From JAICJC01 sp963709425 (GTDB lineage: Bacteria > Actinomycetota > Thermoleophilia > Gaiellales > JAICJC01), in contig CAVPWG010000001.1 of NCBI GenBank assembly GCA_963709425.1, positions 248,001 through 312,000 on the forward strand: a stretch of DNA of 64,000 nucleotides, written 5' to 3'. The stretch's first letter is position 1, and each line of letters starts with the position of its first letter. The translations under genes were made by a program, and so were the position numbers. Below, piece by piece: positions 1 to 8,090 of this stretch. Under the pieces are notes generated by a model that saw only the letters and a program-made list of their open reading frames with translations, ran no database searches and had not been told where the DNA came from.

Positions 1-69
1 CGCCACGACCAGCGCGACGGCGATCGTGGCGATGCGGACGAGCATCGAAGGACGAAACCTTGCAATCAT
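1..69 (-). CDS. N-terminus of an exported or membrane protein, cut by the window edge
   Basis: An ATG at 69 opens a frame that stays open to the left edge of the window. The 23 visible residues have arginines at positions 4 and 6 followed by a hydrophobic stretch rich in Ile, Val and Ala, as in a signal peptide or membrane anchor. A second in-frame ATG at 45 could be the true start. There is no clear ribosome binding site before either. The rest of the gene, and so its function, lies outside the window. Confidence 0.4.
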   Translation of the reverse strand, partial: MIARFRPSMLVRIATIAVALVVA

Positions 70-142
70 GGTCAAACGGGACTCTACGCGTAACGTTACA
101 GCACGCCGTCATCCCAGAAGGACGAAATCCACGGCTGTCTGC

Positions 143-1051
143 TCATGCCGGTTCCGCCTCGAGCTTTCTGCGAGCCTCAAGGTTCGCGGCGTGCTCTGCC
201 TCGGTCACCTGGGGCCAGTGGAGATCGAGCGATCTGATCGTTTCGATCAGCGCCAGGGCGACCAGCGCCTGGGTGAGCGGCTTGTGGTCAGCCGGCACGA
301 CGTACCAGGGGGCCCAGGGGGTCGAGGTGGCCGTGAGGGCGTCTTCGAACGCCCCCATGTAGGCGTCCCAGTTCGCTCGCTCGGCGACGTCGTCGGCGTT
401 GAACTTCCATTCCTTGCCCGGTGTGTCGAGCCGCGCGAAGAAGCGCTGCTTCTGCGTCTCCTTCGAGACGTGCAGGAAGAACTTCACGATCTTGGTTCCG
501 TTGCGGTCGAGGTGGCGCTCGAACGCGTTGATGTCCTCGTAGCGCTCCTGCCAGAACGCCTCGCCGCGGTCGGCGGTCGGGAGGCGCTGCGCATCGAGCC
601 ATTCGGGATGCACCTTCAGCGCGACGACCTCCTCGTAGTGCGACCGGTTGAAGATGCCGATCCGTCCCCGTTCCGGAAGCGCGGCGGCGATGCGCCACAG
701 GAAGTCGTGATCGAGCTCCTCGGCCGACGGCTTCCTGAAGCCGACGACCTGCACGCCCTGCGGGTTCACGCCGCGCATCACGTGCTCGATTGCGGAGTCC
801 TTGCCGGCCGCGTCCATGGCCTGGAGCACCACCAGGAGTGCGTATCTGTCACTTGCCCAGAGGAGCTCCTGGGCGTCCGACAGCTCCTTGACGCCCTGAG
901 CGAGCGCGTCCCGGGCGTGCTGTTCGAGCTCGTCGTGGGCGAGGTGCGCGAAGTCCGGGCCGCCGGTCCAGCCTGGGTCACGTGTCGCGATGCCGGCCGG
1001 GGTGCCGGGCCGGACGATCAGATGGTCGAGAAGGCGGTCTTGCACGTCCAT
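143..1051 (-). CDS. ppk2: Polyphosphate kinase 2 family phosphotransferase
   Basis: This protein of about 302 residues transfers phosphate between inorganic polyphosphate and nucleotides in the cytoplasm. Visible PPK2 features are the Walker A loop AAGKDSA at about residues 81-87, the following GVNPQGVQVVGF segment, the NRSHYEEVV Walker B region and the KFFLHVSKETQKQRF helix with the lid arginines. The frame is open further upstream to 1222, but I chose the ATG at 1051. It has a GGAGGG ribosome binding site about 8 bases ahead, and homologues begin near here. The gene stands alone. Whether it prefers AMP, ADP or GDP cannot be read from the sequence. Confidence 0.9.
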   Translation of the reverse strand: MDVQDRLLDHLIVRPGTPAGIATRDPGWTGGPDFAHLAHDELEQHARDALAQGVKELSDAQELLWASDRYALLVVLQAMDAAGKDSAIEHVMRGVNPQGVQVVGFRKPSAEELDHDFLWRIAAALPERGRIGIFNRSHYEEVVALKVHPEWLDAQRLPTADRGEAFWQERYEDINAFERHLDRNGTKIVKFFLHVSKETQKQRFFARLDTPGKEWKFNADDVAERANWDAYMGAFEDALTATSTPWAPWYVVPADHKPLTQALVALALIETIRSLDLHWPQVTEAEHAANLEARRKLEAEPA

Positions 1052-1218
1052 GGCTTTACCCTCCGAGGGTTCGTTTTGTCGCGCCGTAGGGCCGTCGCCG
1101 TTCAAGACGATCCGATGGGGCTCTCGATCGGTGCGCCGGTCATGCGCAGCCGCCGTAACGCGCACCAAGTTGCGCACCGCGGTCGTCTTCCCGGCGTTCG
1201 GCGGCGCAGCCGCGAGCG

Positions 1219-1488
1219 TCAAGGCGTCCCAGCGCCCGCGTCGATCTGCCCGGTGATCCGAGGCCGGTCCATCGCTCCGTCATTGGGGCGGCGTCGCCGG
1301 CTGCCTGCAGCGTCACCCCCCGCCGCACCGATGCCGCCGCCGACGATGTCGCCGCCGATCAGCCCGCCTGCAAAGGCACCGCCGAAGTGCCCTCGAGGCA
1401 GGAAGATCGCCGCGGCCGTCACCTGATCCTCCACCCCGGCAGCGACGAGCGCTACCACCCCCCTGTCGAGCATCTCGTGTTCGCGCAC
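1219..1488 (-). CDS. Small Gly-rich hydrophobic protein of unknown function
   Basis: A frame of about 89 codons starts at a GTG at 1488 that has GGAG five bases upstream. An ATG at 1473 is an alternative. The middle is a glycine- and alanine-rich hydrophobic stretch, roughly residues 33-60, that could be one membrane helix or a glycine zipper. A short basic arginine run follows. Amino-acid composition is protein-like, while the opposite frames are arginine-rich shadows. It lies just upstream of the polyphosphate kinase with about 165 bases between. I do not recognise the family, and the protein may be truncated. Confidence 0.4.
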   Translation of the reverse strand: MREHEMLDRGVVALVAAGVEDQVTAAAIFLPRGHFGGAFAGGLIGGDIVGGGIGAAGGDAAGSRRRRPNDGAMDRPRITGQIDAGAGTP

Positions 1489-1699
1489 GGCAACTCCATA
1501 CCCGCTCGGTCGCATCCTCAAGGTGGCGGGCACGACAGCATGGCGGGGGCGCGACTGACTCACCGCACTCGGAGGCCGCCGTTGGCGACTCTATCCGTCA
1601 CGCGTCCGTCACAGACGCCACCGACGTGGACCTGCAGGAGGTTTCAGGGTCCGCTGCTGCCGCGTTGCGGCGAGCCATCGACGATTCGGCCGAGATAGG

Positions 1700-1748
1700 A
1701 GCAGGGGTGGCAGGACTTGAACCCGTGACCTACAGTTTTGGAGACCGC
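1700..1748 (-). repeat. Partial copy of the tRNA-Trp 3' half (att-like direct repeat)
   Basis: These 49 bases match 3937-3985, the 3' half of the intact tRNA-Trp gene, at 47 of 49 positions and in the same orientation. The match starts just outside the tRNA 3' end and runs through the T arm and anticodon loop into the anticodon stem. Beyond 1748 the likeness fades, so no complete tRNA is present here. A copy of a tRNA 3' half downstream of the intact tRNA is the usual scar of site-specific integration, and this would be the distal end of such an element. A decayed tandem tRNA copy is the alternative. Confidence 0.65.
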
Positions 1749-1942
1749 TGGCTAACCCGCATGGCTCCGTGGGTTGCGGGGCCTGGCGGCACCTCTGGCG
1801 GCACCTTGGCGGCTCAGCTCGCCCGAGGCCGATGAGTTCTCGGCGATCTGTCAGTCTCTACTGCACGTGTGTCCGCAGCAGGGGGATCGCCCGCGCTCGA
1901 GGCGCGACCTACCCGCAGCGGCGCGATGCACCCGTCACCGTT

Positions 1943-2062
1943 TCAGCGGCTGCCGAAGGCGACGTCGTGGCCGTCCAGGTCTTGAACTCCGAACTCCCGA
2001 TCGCCGACCAGTCTGGCGACGCCCACCGTTGGCACAAGCAGCTGCTCGCTTCGCCGGAATCG
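1943..2062 (-). pseudogene. Possible C-terminal remnant of a glyoxalase/VOC-family protein
   Basis: About 38 codons before a TGA at 1943 read like the last strand-loop-strand of a vicinal-oxygen-chelate (glyoxalase/bleomycin-resistance) protein. The segment REFGVQDLDGHDVAFG resembles the family's common REF-x-V-x-DPDGH-x-x-x-FG ending. Upstream sequence in this and the other minus frames does not make a convincing N-terminal half. I therefore call it a decayed fragment inside the tRNA-Trp island. The identification rests on one short motif and is weak. Confidence 0.28.
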
Positions 2063-2226
2063 GCGACGGGGGCGAGCGGTCGCGGGGTCCAGCTGCTCGC
2101 GTCCGGCGCATGGCCCAGCCGCCAGGCCGGCGTCAGCTGGGCACGGCTCAGGCGACCGCCGGTCACCGTCCGGCTCGGTTCCTCCGTTCGCCTTGCCAGC
2201 GTGATGTACCGCGGTCGACTGGCGCT

Positions 2227-2736
2227 TCATGCGCCGACGCTGCGCGCTGGTAGCACCCGCGAACGAAAACGCCGCTCGCGCTGCTGATTCTTCGGACCGG
2301 CGAGGGCCTCGGGGCTACGAGCGGGGACGACGCCGATGAGGTCCGTCCCCCCAAGGTCGGTCCAGGCTCGCGCTTGGGGGTACGCGCACATGTCGTAGGT
2401 GACCGCGACCGGCTGTCCATCGAGTTCGCCCGAGATCGTGACTGACCACCGGTGTTCCCCACCGAAACAGGCCGACGCCGATGGTTGTCCGACGAATCGG
2501 TCGGGGTGGGCCGTGAGCAATCGGCAGGCTGCCGCCGGATCGGTCACGTCGCCGCTTACCGGATTGCATGTCAACGTCAGCGGCGCTGAGTGGTTGAAGG
2601 CGTCCGGCTCGTAGGCGATGGTGAGCTCGGTGGTCGGCGTCGGGCTCGACTCTGCGGGGTGGGTGCTGGCGGCGTCGTCGCCAAAGCAGGCCGGGGCCAC
2701 TACGAGTAGGGCAGACGCCACTAGTAGCCGTCGCAT
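2227..2736 (-). CDS. Putative lipoprotein with a subtilisin-inhibitor-like domain
   Basis: The 169-residue product starts with MRR and a hydrophobic signal ending in a lipobox (VAPAC, Cys at residue 17). It is therefore probably lipid-anchored outside the cell. A Ser/Thr/Pro linker follows, then a compact domain with four cysteines and an LTCNP...DPAAAC...L pattern. That pattern recalls Streptomyces subtilisin inhibitor (SSI) proteins, which block secreted serine proteases. I chose the ATG at 2736 because the signal begins there; codons upstream look non-coding. The ribosome binding site is weak. The gene lies inside the tRNA-Trp-bounded island. The SSI assignment is a pattern judgement, not a certain one. 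Confidence 0.6.
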   Translation of the reverse strand: MRRLLVASALLVVAPACFGDDAASTHPAESSPTPTTELTIAYEPDAFNHSAPLTLTCNPVSGDVTDPAAACRLLTAHPDRFVGQPSASACFGGEHRWSVTISGELDGQPVAVTYDMCAYPQARAWTDLGGTDLIGVVPARSPEALAGPKNQQRERRFRSRVLPARSVGA

Positions 2737-2834
2737 TGCACCGGTTTCGATGGTACCACCCGGCCGAGAAGTTCCCTCCGTCGAGCTCGACCCGCGAGCC
2801 GGGCGCCGCGTTCGTCCCAGCGAGCCGTCGCCTC

Positions 2835-3230
2835 TCACGTCGTCGGCCGGCCGTCGTCCTCGATCGACGGGTGCATGTACGGCTGGGGCCGGTCGATCTC
2901 GTACCGCTGCGAGCGCATCGAGCGCGGGTCGCGGTGGTCGCTCACCATCACCGCTCCAACGTCATCGATGCGATACACGCACCGATCGATCCGAAGCGCC
3001 AGGTCGCCGGTCGTGATCGACAAGCTGGTGGTGTCGGGGTTGGCAAGCCACTTCGCCAACGGCTGCCCCGGGGCAGGTGTCCATGGCATCTGACATGCCC
3101 CCGGCGGGGGCCTGTGAACCATAACCGACGCGCCGATCCGCGGCGCGGTGAACGTTTGCGGGAGCTCAGTCTCGGCCGCGAGCTCGACGCAGCAGTCGCG
3201 GTGCGCTAGACGCGGCGATCGCGGCTCCAC
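2835..3230 (-). CDS. Hypothetical protein overlapping the XRE regulator gene
   Basis: This is a 131-codon frame opening at a GTG at 3230, overlapping the end of the upstream regulator gene by 25 bases. Composition is protein-like, with a DTTSLSITTGDLALRIDR segment and a YRIDDVGAVMVSDH segment, while the opposite strand gives arginine-rich nonsense. No domain is recognised, and there is no signal peptide or membrane helix. An internal ATG at 3122 is an alternative start. The tight overlap with a DNA-binding protein gene suggests translational coupling and a linked role, but that is inference. Confidence 0.45.
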   Translation of the reverse strand: MEPRSPRLAHRDCCVELAAETELPQTFTAPRIGASVMVHRPPPGACQMPWTPAPGQPLAKWLANPDTTSLSITTGDLALRIDRCVYRIDDVGAVMVSDHRDPRSMRSQRYEIDRPQPYMHPSIEDDGRPTT

Positions 3231-3520
3231 GCCGTCCAGTCCGCGGTGACGCCTAGCACGCGGCAGATCGCGACTACCGTCGCGTGGCTCACCCGGCCGG
3301 AGCGCTCGGCGCGCCCGATCGTCGACGGGTGCACGCCGACGATCCGCGCGAGCATCCGCCGGCTGAGACCGCTCCGCTCGCGGGCCCGCCGCAGCCGCTC
3401 GCCAAGACGGCCGCGGAACGGGTACATGCGGTAGAGCTCCGCGAGCTGCCAGTCGTAATACTCGACAACCCGCTCTGCGGCATGCCGCTCGCGCCGCAGG
3501 CGCTGGATCTCGGCGCGCAC
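3206..3520 (-). CDS. XRE-family helix-turn-helix regulator
   Basis: A 104-residue protein with an N-terminal basic helix (about residues 1-30) followed by a Cro/C1-type helix-turn-helix at about residues 38-95. The LRRARERSGLSRRMLAR...GVHPSTIGRAERSGRVS pattern shows the first two helices, the turn and the recognition helix. A GTG at 3520 is the only normal start codon; the frame is open upstream to 3571 without another. It is a likely local repressor. It sits in the tRNA-Trp island directly upstream of, and overlapping, the unknown gene at 2835-3230. The pair could be a regulator with its effector, but nothing in the partner shows that. Confidence 0.7.
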   Translation of the reverse strand: MRAEIQRLRRERHAAERVVEYYDWQLAELYRMYPFRGRLGERLRRARERSGLSRRMLARIVGVHPSTIGRAERSGRVSHATVVAICRVLGVTADWTAWSRDRRV

Positions 3521-3570
3521 GGCCCCGTCAAGGCTGGGCGGTCGCCGTCGGTCAATCTCCGCAAGTTCTC

Positions 3571-3936
3571 ACGACACGGGGCCACACTCGACCATCGACG
3601 CGGCCCAGCCTCACCGTCGAGGCCGTCAGTCGAGATCCGCGACTGACGCCACAGACGCATCCTCGCGTAGACAACGCCATGCCTGCAAGATCGCACGTGC
3701 GCCAGGGCCGAGCTCGCGTTAGCAGCGTCGCGAGGGTCAGGACATTGCCGGGTGCTCCTCAGATCACGTCCAGCGGCCGAGCACGTAGGTCCGAACCGCG
3801 GTCGAACTGTCGGTCGGAGCCTCACGTGCTCGCGTGCTCCGGTAGCCCGGGGCGGGACGCGCATGGACGAGGATGGACAAGGGCCCGGGCCGTCTGGACG
3901 CGTCTACCCGGGTGCGGGATTCCGCGTATCTGAGCC
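3571..3936. other. Intergenic stretch with no gene seen
   Basis: About 365 bases between the XRE regulator gene and tRNA-Trp. All six frames look like shadows or are interrupted. No integrase or recombinase fragment was recognised, although this is where an element integrated in the tRNA would often carry one. No strong hairpin or promoter stood out. Confidence 0.5.
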
Positions 3937-4011
<75 letters not shown>

Positions 4012-4024
4012 TCGCAGGCCGATT

Positions 4025-5116
4025 CTACCCGCGACCGGCCGGCCCGGCCGCGCGGATGGCAAGGTAGCGCCCGGCCCCGTCCCGCCCGACCCACCCGTCC
4101 AGCTCGAGCCGCGAAAGCGCCGCGGCCAGCTCGGTTGCCGGCCTGCCGAGCCGGTCGGCCAGCTCCTCGATGTGGGCCGGGCCCGACGCGGCGGCCTCGA
4201 CCAGCGCCGCGTCCTCGGCGGGCGGCGCCGCCTTCGCCGGCGGATCGAGCCCGAGCCACGCCGCGAGGTCGTCCTCGTTCTCGATCATCCCGGCACCCGC
4301 CTTGAGGAGCCCATTCGTCCCCGCCGCCGCCGGCGATCCGGCCCAACCGGGGACTGCGAGCACGTCGCGGCCGAGATCGAGCGCGTGGTCGGCAGTGATG
4401 AGCGCGCCGGAGCGGGCCCGCGCCTCGATCACGAGCACCGCGTCGGCGAGCGCCGCGATGAGGCGGTTCCGGGCCGGGAACCGCCACGGGGCGGGCGGTG
4501 TTCCCGGCGCGTACTCCGAGAGTACGAGCCCGGTCTCGAGGATGCGGCGGTGAAGGCCGGCGTTGGTGCGCGGGTACGCGATGTCCGGCCCGCACCCCAG
4601 GACGGCCACGGTGCCGCCGTCCACATCGAGGGCGCCAAGGTGGCCGGCGGCGTCCACGCCGAGCGCCAGGCCGCTCACGACGCCAATCCCCGCGCCGGCT
4701 GCGAAGGCCGCCAGCCGGCGCGCGAGCGCGAGCGCCGGCGCTCCGGCCCGCCGCGCGCCCACGATCGCAAGCGCGCGGCCGGGAACAGCCGGCGGTGGCC
4801 CGGCCGCGGCGCCCATCGCAAAGACGGCGAGCGGCGGATCGGCCAGCTCGCGCAACGGGGCTGGATATGCCGGGTCGGAGCGCGCGACGCACACGATTCC
4901 CCGAGCGGCGAGCTCCCGCGTGTACTCGGCCACATCGCAGGTCCGCGCCGCGGCGAGCTCGCGCGCGAGCCCGGGCACCACGCCGAGCGCGTCGAGCCGC
5001 TTCGCGGACGCCCGCAGAAGCTGATCCGCGCCCCCTGCTCGCCGGGCGAGCGCACCGGCATCGACACCGGCTCGCGCCGCCGCCGCGACCACCCGGAGCT
5101 CGGACTCCGCGCTCAC
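4025..5116 (-). CDS. dprA: DNA processing protein DprA
   Basis: DprA binds incoming single-stranded DNA during natural transformation and loads RecA. The 363-residue protein has an N-terminal helical part and then the Rossmann-like core with VGARRAG and GVVSGLALGVDAAGH. The ARNRLIAALADAVLVIEA and SGALITADHALDLGRDVLAVPG motifs follow, and the last 60 residues look like a winged helix. The GTG start overlaps the stop of the upstream comM gene (GTGA), so the two are probably translationally coupled. The frame is open far upstream, but inside comM, where it is a shadow. The protein ends 14 bases before tRNA-Trp. Confidence 0.93.
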   Translation of the reverse strand: MSAESELRVVAAAARAGVDAGALARRAGGADQLLRASAKRLDALGVVPGLARELAAARTCDVAEYTRELAARGIVCVARSDPAYPAPLRELADPPLAVFAMGAAAGPPPAVPGRALAIVGARRAGAPALALARRLAAFAAGAGIGVVSGLALGVDAAGHLGALDVDGGTVAVLGCGPDIAYPRTNAGLHRRILETGLVLSEYAPGTPPAPWRFPARNRLIAALADAVLVIEARARSGALITADHALDLGRDVLAVPGWAGSPAAAGTNGLLKAGAGMIENEDDLAAWLGLDPPAKAAPPAEDAALVEAAASGPAHIEELADRLGRPATELAAALSRLELDGWVGRDGAGRYLAIRAAGPAGRG

Positions 5117-6564
5117 CCCGCGGCTCCGCGGAAGGAGAGCGCCTCGGCCATGTGCTCCTCGGCGACGCGGTCGAGCCCGGCGAGGGCCGCGATGGTGGCC
5201 GCAACCCGGCGCGCGCGGTCGGCGCCGCGCCCAGACAGGAAGAGCCCGGCGACGGCTCTGTCGAGCAGCGCGCTCGCGGAAGGGTCGATCGCGGGCGGAC
5301 CGGCGGCGAGCACCTGGCGGGCGGCGGCGACCCGCCTCGCGACCGCTGCGGACGGCTCGCCGGGAGCGGCGTGAGCCGCCGCCCTCGGCGCCTCGACCCG
5401 CAGGTCGAACCGGTCGAGGAGCGGCCCGCTGAGGCGTGCGGCGTATGCGGCACGGCGCACGGGTGAGCACGTGCACTCGCGATCCGGGTCGCCCGCCATG
5501 CCGCAGGGGCACGGGTTCATGGCCGCGACGACGATGCAGTCGGCCGGCAGCATGACGGCGCCGTGCGCGCGGGCCAGATGGACGCGGCGCTCCTCGAGCG
5601 GCATCCGCAGCCCTTCGAGCGCCGGGCGCGTGAACTCCGGGAGCTCGTCCATGAACAGGACGCCGCCGTGCGCGAGGCTCACTTCGCCGGGGCGAAGCCG
5701 GGCGTTTCCGATCAACGCGGCAGCCGAGGCGCTGTGATGCGGCGCCCGGAAGGGCCGCGAGCGCACGAGCGTGCCCGGTGCGAGCAGGCCCGCCGCGGAG
5801 TGGATGCGGGTGATCTCGAGCGACTCTTGCGGCTCGGGCGGCGGCAGGATGCCGGGGAGGCGCCGTGCCAGCATCGTCTTGCCCGATCCCGGCGGGCCGG
5901 TCAGGAGCAGGTTGTGACGCCCCGCCGCGGCCACCTCGAGCGCCCGCCGGGCGCGCGGCTGTCCGCGCACCTCCGCTAGGTCGGGGCCGGCACGCTCCTC
6001 CCACACGGGCGGCTCGGGGACAGGTGCCGGTTCGGCCCGCCCGCACAGGATCTCGACCGCGTGCCGGAGGTCGAGCGCTGCTATCACCTCGATGCCGCCG
6101 CCCAGGCCCGCCTCAGCGGCGGACTCGGCCGCGACGACCAGCGCCTCGACCTTGGCCCGGCGTGCGGCCTCCGCCATCGCAAGCGCGCCGCGGATGGGCC
6201 GCAGGCGCCCGTCGAGGCCGAGCTCGGCAGCGGCGGCGACGCGAGCCACGCGCTCGACGGGCGCCTGGCGCGACACCGCCAGGACGGCAAGGGCGATCGC
6301 GAGATCGAACCCCGACCCCTCCTTGCGCTCCTGCGCCGGTGCCAGGTTGACCGTAAGGCGCGTGCCTGGGAACCGGAACTCGGCGGATGTGATGCCGCTC
6401 CGCACGCGCTGGCGCGCCTCCTGGACAGCCCGGTCTGCCAGGCCGACGACGACGAAGCTGGGCACGCCGTCGACCAGGTGTGCCTCGACCTCGACTCGCC
6501 GGGCCGTGATCCCCATGAGCCAGAAGGTGAGCGCCCGCGCAACCACACCACCGAGCGTACGCAT
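5113..6564 (-). CDS. comM: ComM/YifB-family Mg-chelatase-like AAA ATPase
   Basis: ComM is a hexameric helicase that drives branch migration when transforming DNA is integrated. The 483-residue protein has an N-terminal Lon-substrate-binding-like fold (VEVEAHLVDGVPSFVVVGL) and a Walker A GPPGSGKT at about residue 230. Further on are the FRAPHHSASAAALIG segment, Walker B GVLFMDELPEF and the NPCPCG segment with the zinc-type cysteines of YifB proteins. Length is normal. It is followed directly by dprA (4-base overlap) and preceded by yraN and rnhB, a common actinobacterial order that groups transformation and DNA-repair functions. Confidence 0.93.
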   Translation of the reverse strand: MRTLGGVVARALTFWLMGITARRVEVEAHLVDGVPSFVVVGLADRAVQEARQRVRSGITSAEFRFPGTRLTVNLAPAQERKEGSGFDLAIALAVLAVSRQAPVERVARVAAAAELGLDGRLRPIRGALAMAEAARRAKVEALVVAAESAAEAGLGGGIEVIAALDLRHAVEILCGRAEPAPVPEPPVWEERAGPDLAEVRGQPRARRALEVAAAGRHNLLLTGPPGSGKTMLARRLPGILPPPEPQESLEITRIHSAAGLLAPGTLVRSRPFRAPHHSASAAALIGNARLRPGEVSLAHGGVLFMDELPEFTRPALEGLRMPLEERRVHLARAHGAVMLPADCIVVAAMNPCPCGMAGDPDRECTCSPVRRAAYAARLSGPLLDRFDLRVEAPRAAAHAAPGEPSAAVARRVAAARQVLAAGPPAIDPSASALLDRAVAGLFLSGRGADRARRVAATIAALAGLDRVAEEHMAEALSFRGAAG

Positions 6565-6615
6565 CGAATTGCAACAGCGCTGCGCAGGGCCGTCACGATC
6601 CCGGCCCGGAGTGGC

Positions 6616-6963
6616 TCAGAAGGCCGCCGGGATGTGGGTGATGCGAAGGCCGTCGACCGTGATCACGTCGAACCGCAGCCGCTCGGCGCCCGGATGGGCG
6701 GCGAGCAGCATCTCGCCCGCCTCGGCGAGCCGGCGCATCTTGTGCGGATCGACCGCCTCCGCCGGCGCACCTCGGCTGCGAGTTCGGCGGGCCTTCACCT
6801 CGCACACGATGAGCGTCGTGCCGCGCCGCGCGACGACGTCGACCTCGCGCCCGGCGATGCGCACGTTTCGGCCGACGATGCGGTAGCCGCGCAGCCGCAG
6901 CCACACGGCGGCCATCGTCTCGGCGAGTCGACCGTACTCAGAGGCCGAGATCGAGCTGCGCAT
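6616..6963 (-). CDS. yraN: YraN-family (UPF0102) nuclease-like protein
   Basis: A 115-residue protein of the YraN/UPF0102 family, related in fold to Holliday-junction-resolvase-like nucleases. The core pattern GRNVRIAGREVDVVARRGTTLIVCEVKAR carries the Asp and the E-x-K typical of this nuclease fold. Function in cells is unsettled. I chose the ATG at 6963, which overlaps the end of rnhB by 26 bases and has a GAGG upstream; codons further upstream belong to rnhB in another frame. It precedes comM by about 50 bases. Confidence 0.85.
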   Translation of the reverse strand: MRSSISASEYGRLAETMAAVWLRLRGYRIVGRNVRIAGREVDVVARRGTTLIVCEVKARRTRSRGAPAEAVDPHKMRRLAEAGEMLLAAHPGAERLRFDVITVDGLRITHIPAAF

Positions 6964-7618
6964 AGGCGATGGCCTCGAACGACCGCCGGTGAAGCGGCGT
7001 CGGGCCGAGCGCCCGGACTGCGCGGGTGTGCTCGGGCGTGATGTAGCCGACGTGCTGCTCAAACCCGAAGCCCGGGTAGCGCGGGGCGATGCGCCGCATG
7101 AACCGGTCACGCGTCACCTTCGCGACGATGGACGCGGCTGCGATCGCGGCGCTGCGCCCGTCGCCTCCGACCACGGCCCGGTGCGAGCGTGCGCAGCCCG
7201 GGACGGGAAAGCCGTCGGTGAGGCACACGTCGGGCTCGGGGTCGAGCGCGCAGAGAGCTCGACCGAGCGCGTGCAGGTTCGACCGGTGCAGGCCGCGGCG
7301 GTCGATCTCGGACGCCGGCACGACGCACACGGCCACCTGTGCGGCACAGGCGATCACCGCCTCGAACAGCTCCTCGCGGCGGACCTCGGTATGGCGCTTG
7401 GAGTCGTCGAGGAGGCCGAGGGGGGCACAGCGCGCACCCCGGAGCTGGTCGAGGTCGAGGCACACCGCGGCGGCGACGAGCGGGCCGGCCAGCGAGCCCC
7501 GGCCGGCCTCGTCGGCGCCCGCAACGAGTCGCGCACCGAGGCCGCGATCGTGGGCGAGGAGCCGCCGGCCGGGCCTCGAGCGCGTTCGGCGGGTGCGGCG
7601 GGCGACGGTCACGGCCAT
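6938..7618 (-). CDS. rnhB: Ribonuclease HII
   Basis: RNase HII cuts RNA in RNA-DNA hybrids and removes single ribonucleotides from DNA. The 226-residue protein shows the catalytic GADEAGRGSLAGP motif near residue 36, LLDDSKR, the central LTDGFPVPG region, SIVAKVTRDR and the final PEHTRAVRALGPTPLHRRSF. The first 25 residues are basic and not conserved. I prefer the ATG at 7618, which has AGGGTG ahead, over an in-frame GTG at 7627. It lies downstream of rplS as in many bacteria. Confidence 0.93.
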   Translation of the reverse strand: MAVTVARRTRRTRSRPGRRLLAHDRGLGARLVAGADEAGRGSLAGPLVAAAVCLDLDQLRGARCAPLGLLDDSKRHTEVRREELFEAVIACAAQVAVCVVPASEIDRRGLHRSNLHALGRALCALDPEPDVCLTDGFPVPGCARSHRAVVGGDGRSAAIAAASIVAKVTRDRFMRRIAPRYPGFGFEQHVGYITPEHTRAVRALGPTPLHRRSFEAIAYAQLDLGL

Positions 7619-7694
7619 GCGGTTCACCCTACAGCGGCCCGCGGACGCGCGGCCATGGCGAAGGTCGCAGGGGCGTGCCGGCAGTGTGCCGGTA

Positions 7695-8036
7695 TCAGCG
7701 CGACTTCTCGCGGACCCGCGCGGCCCTGCCGACCTTGCCGCGAAGGTAGTACAGCTTGGCGCGGTTCACGTCGCCGATCGAGACGACGTCGATCTTCTCG
7801 ATCTTCGGCGTGTGGACCGGGAACGTTCGCTCCACGCCGACACCAAACGACTGCTTGCGCACCGTGAACGTCTCGCGGGCGCCGGCGCCCTGGCGCTTGA
7901 TGCAGATCCCCTCGAACACCTGCACCCGCTGGCGCTGGCCCTCGATGACCTTGAAGTGGACGCGCAGCGTATCGCCCGCCTTGAACTCGGGCAGTTCGCG
8001 CAGCTGGCGCTTTTCGATGTCCTCGATGACTGTCAT
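7695..8036 (-). CDS. rplS: 50S ribosomal protein L19
   Basis: Ribosomal protein L19, at the interface of the large and small subunits. The 113-residue sequence is full length, with the conserved FKAGDTLRVHFKVIEG near the start, RVQVFEGICI, TFTVRKQSFGVGVERTFPVHTP and the KLYYLRGKVGRAARVRE ending. It follows trmD by 54 bases in the usual rpsP-khpA-rimM-trmD-rplS cluster. Confidence 0.98.
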   Translation of the reverse strand: MTVIEDIEKRQLRELPEFKAGDTLRVHFKVIEGQRQRVQVFEGICIKRQGAGARETFTVRKQSFGVGVERTFPVHTPKIEKIDVVSIGDVNRAKLYYLRGKVGRAARVREKSR

Positions 8037-8090
8037 GGCAGGGCGAATCGGCGGAAGAGCGGGCGTATGGTACCCGAGCCCCGCAGGGCC

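Noticed and set aside
1052..1222. In-frame upstream extension of the polyphosphate kinase with a GKTT motif
   Set aside because: The isolated NAGKTT has no surrounding P-loop fold, and a good ribosome binding site supports the ATG at 1051.
1700..1775. A second complete tRNA
   Set aside because: Only the 3' half matches tRNA-Trp; the 5' half cannot form D and acceptor arms.
2736..3209. Plus-strand frame opposite the island genes
   Set aside because: Arginine- and histidine-rich shadow; the minus-strand frames have normal protein composition.
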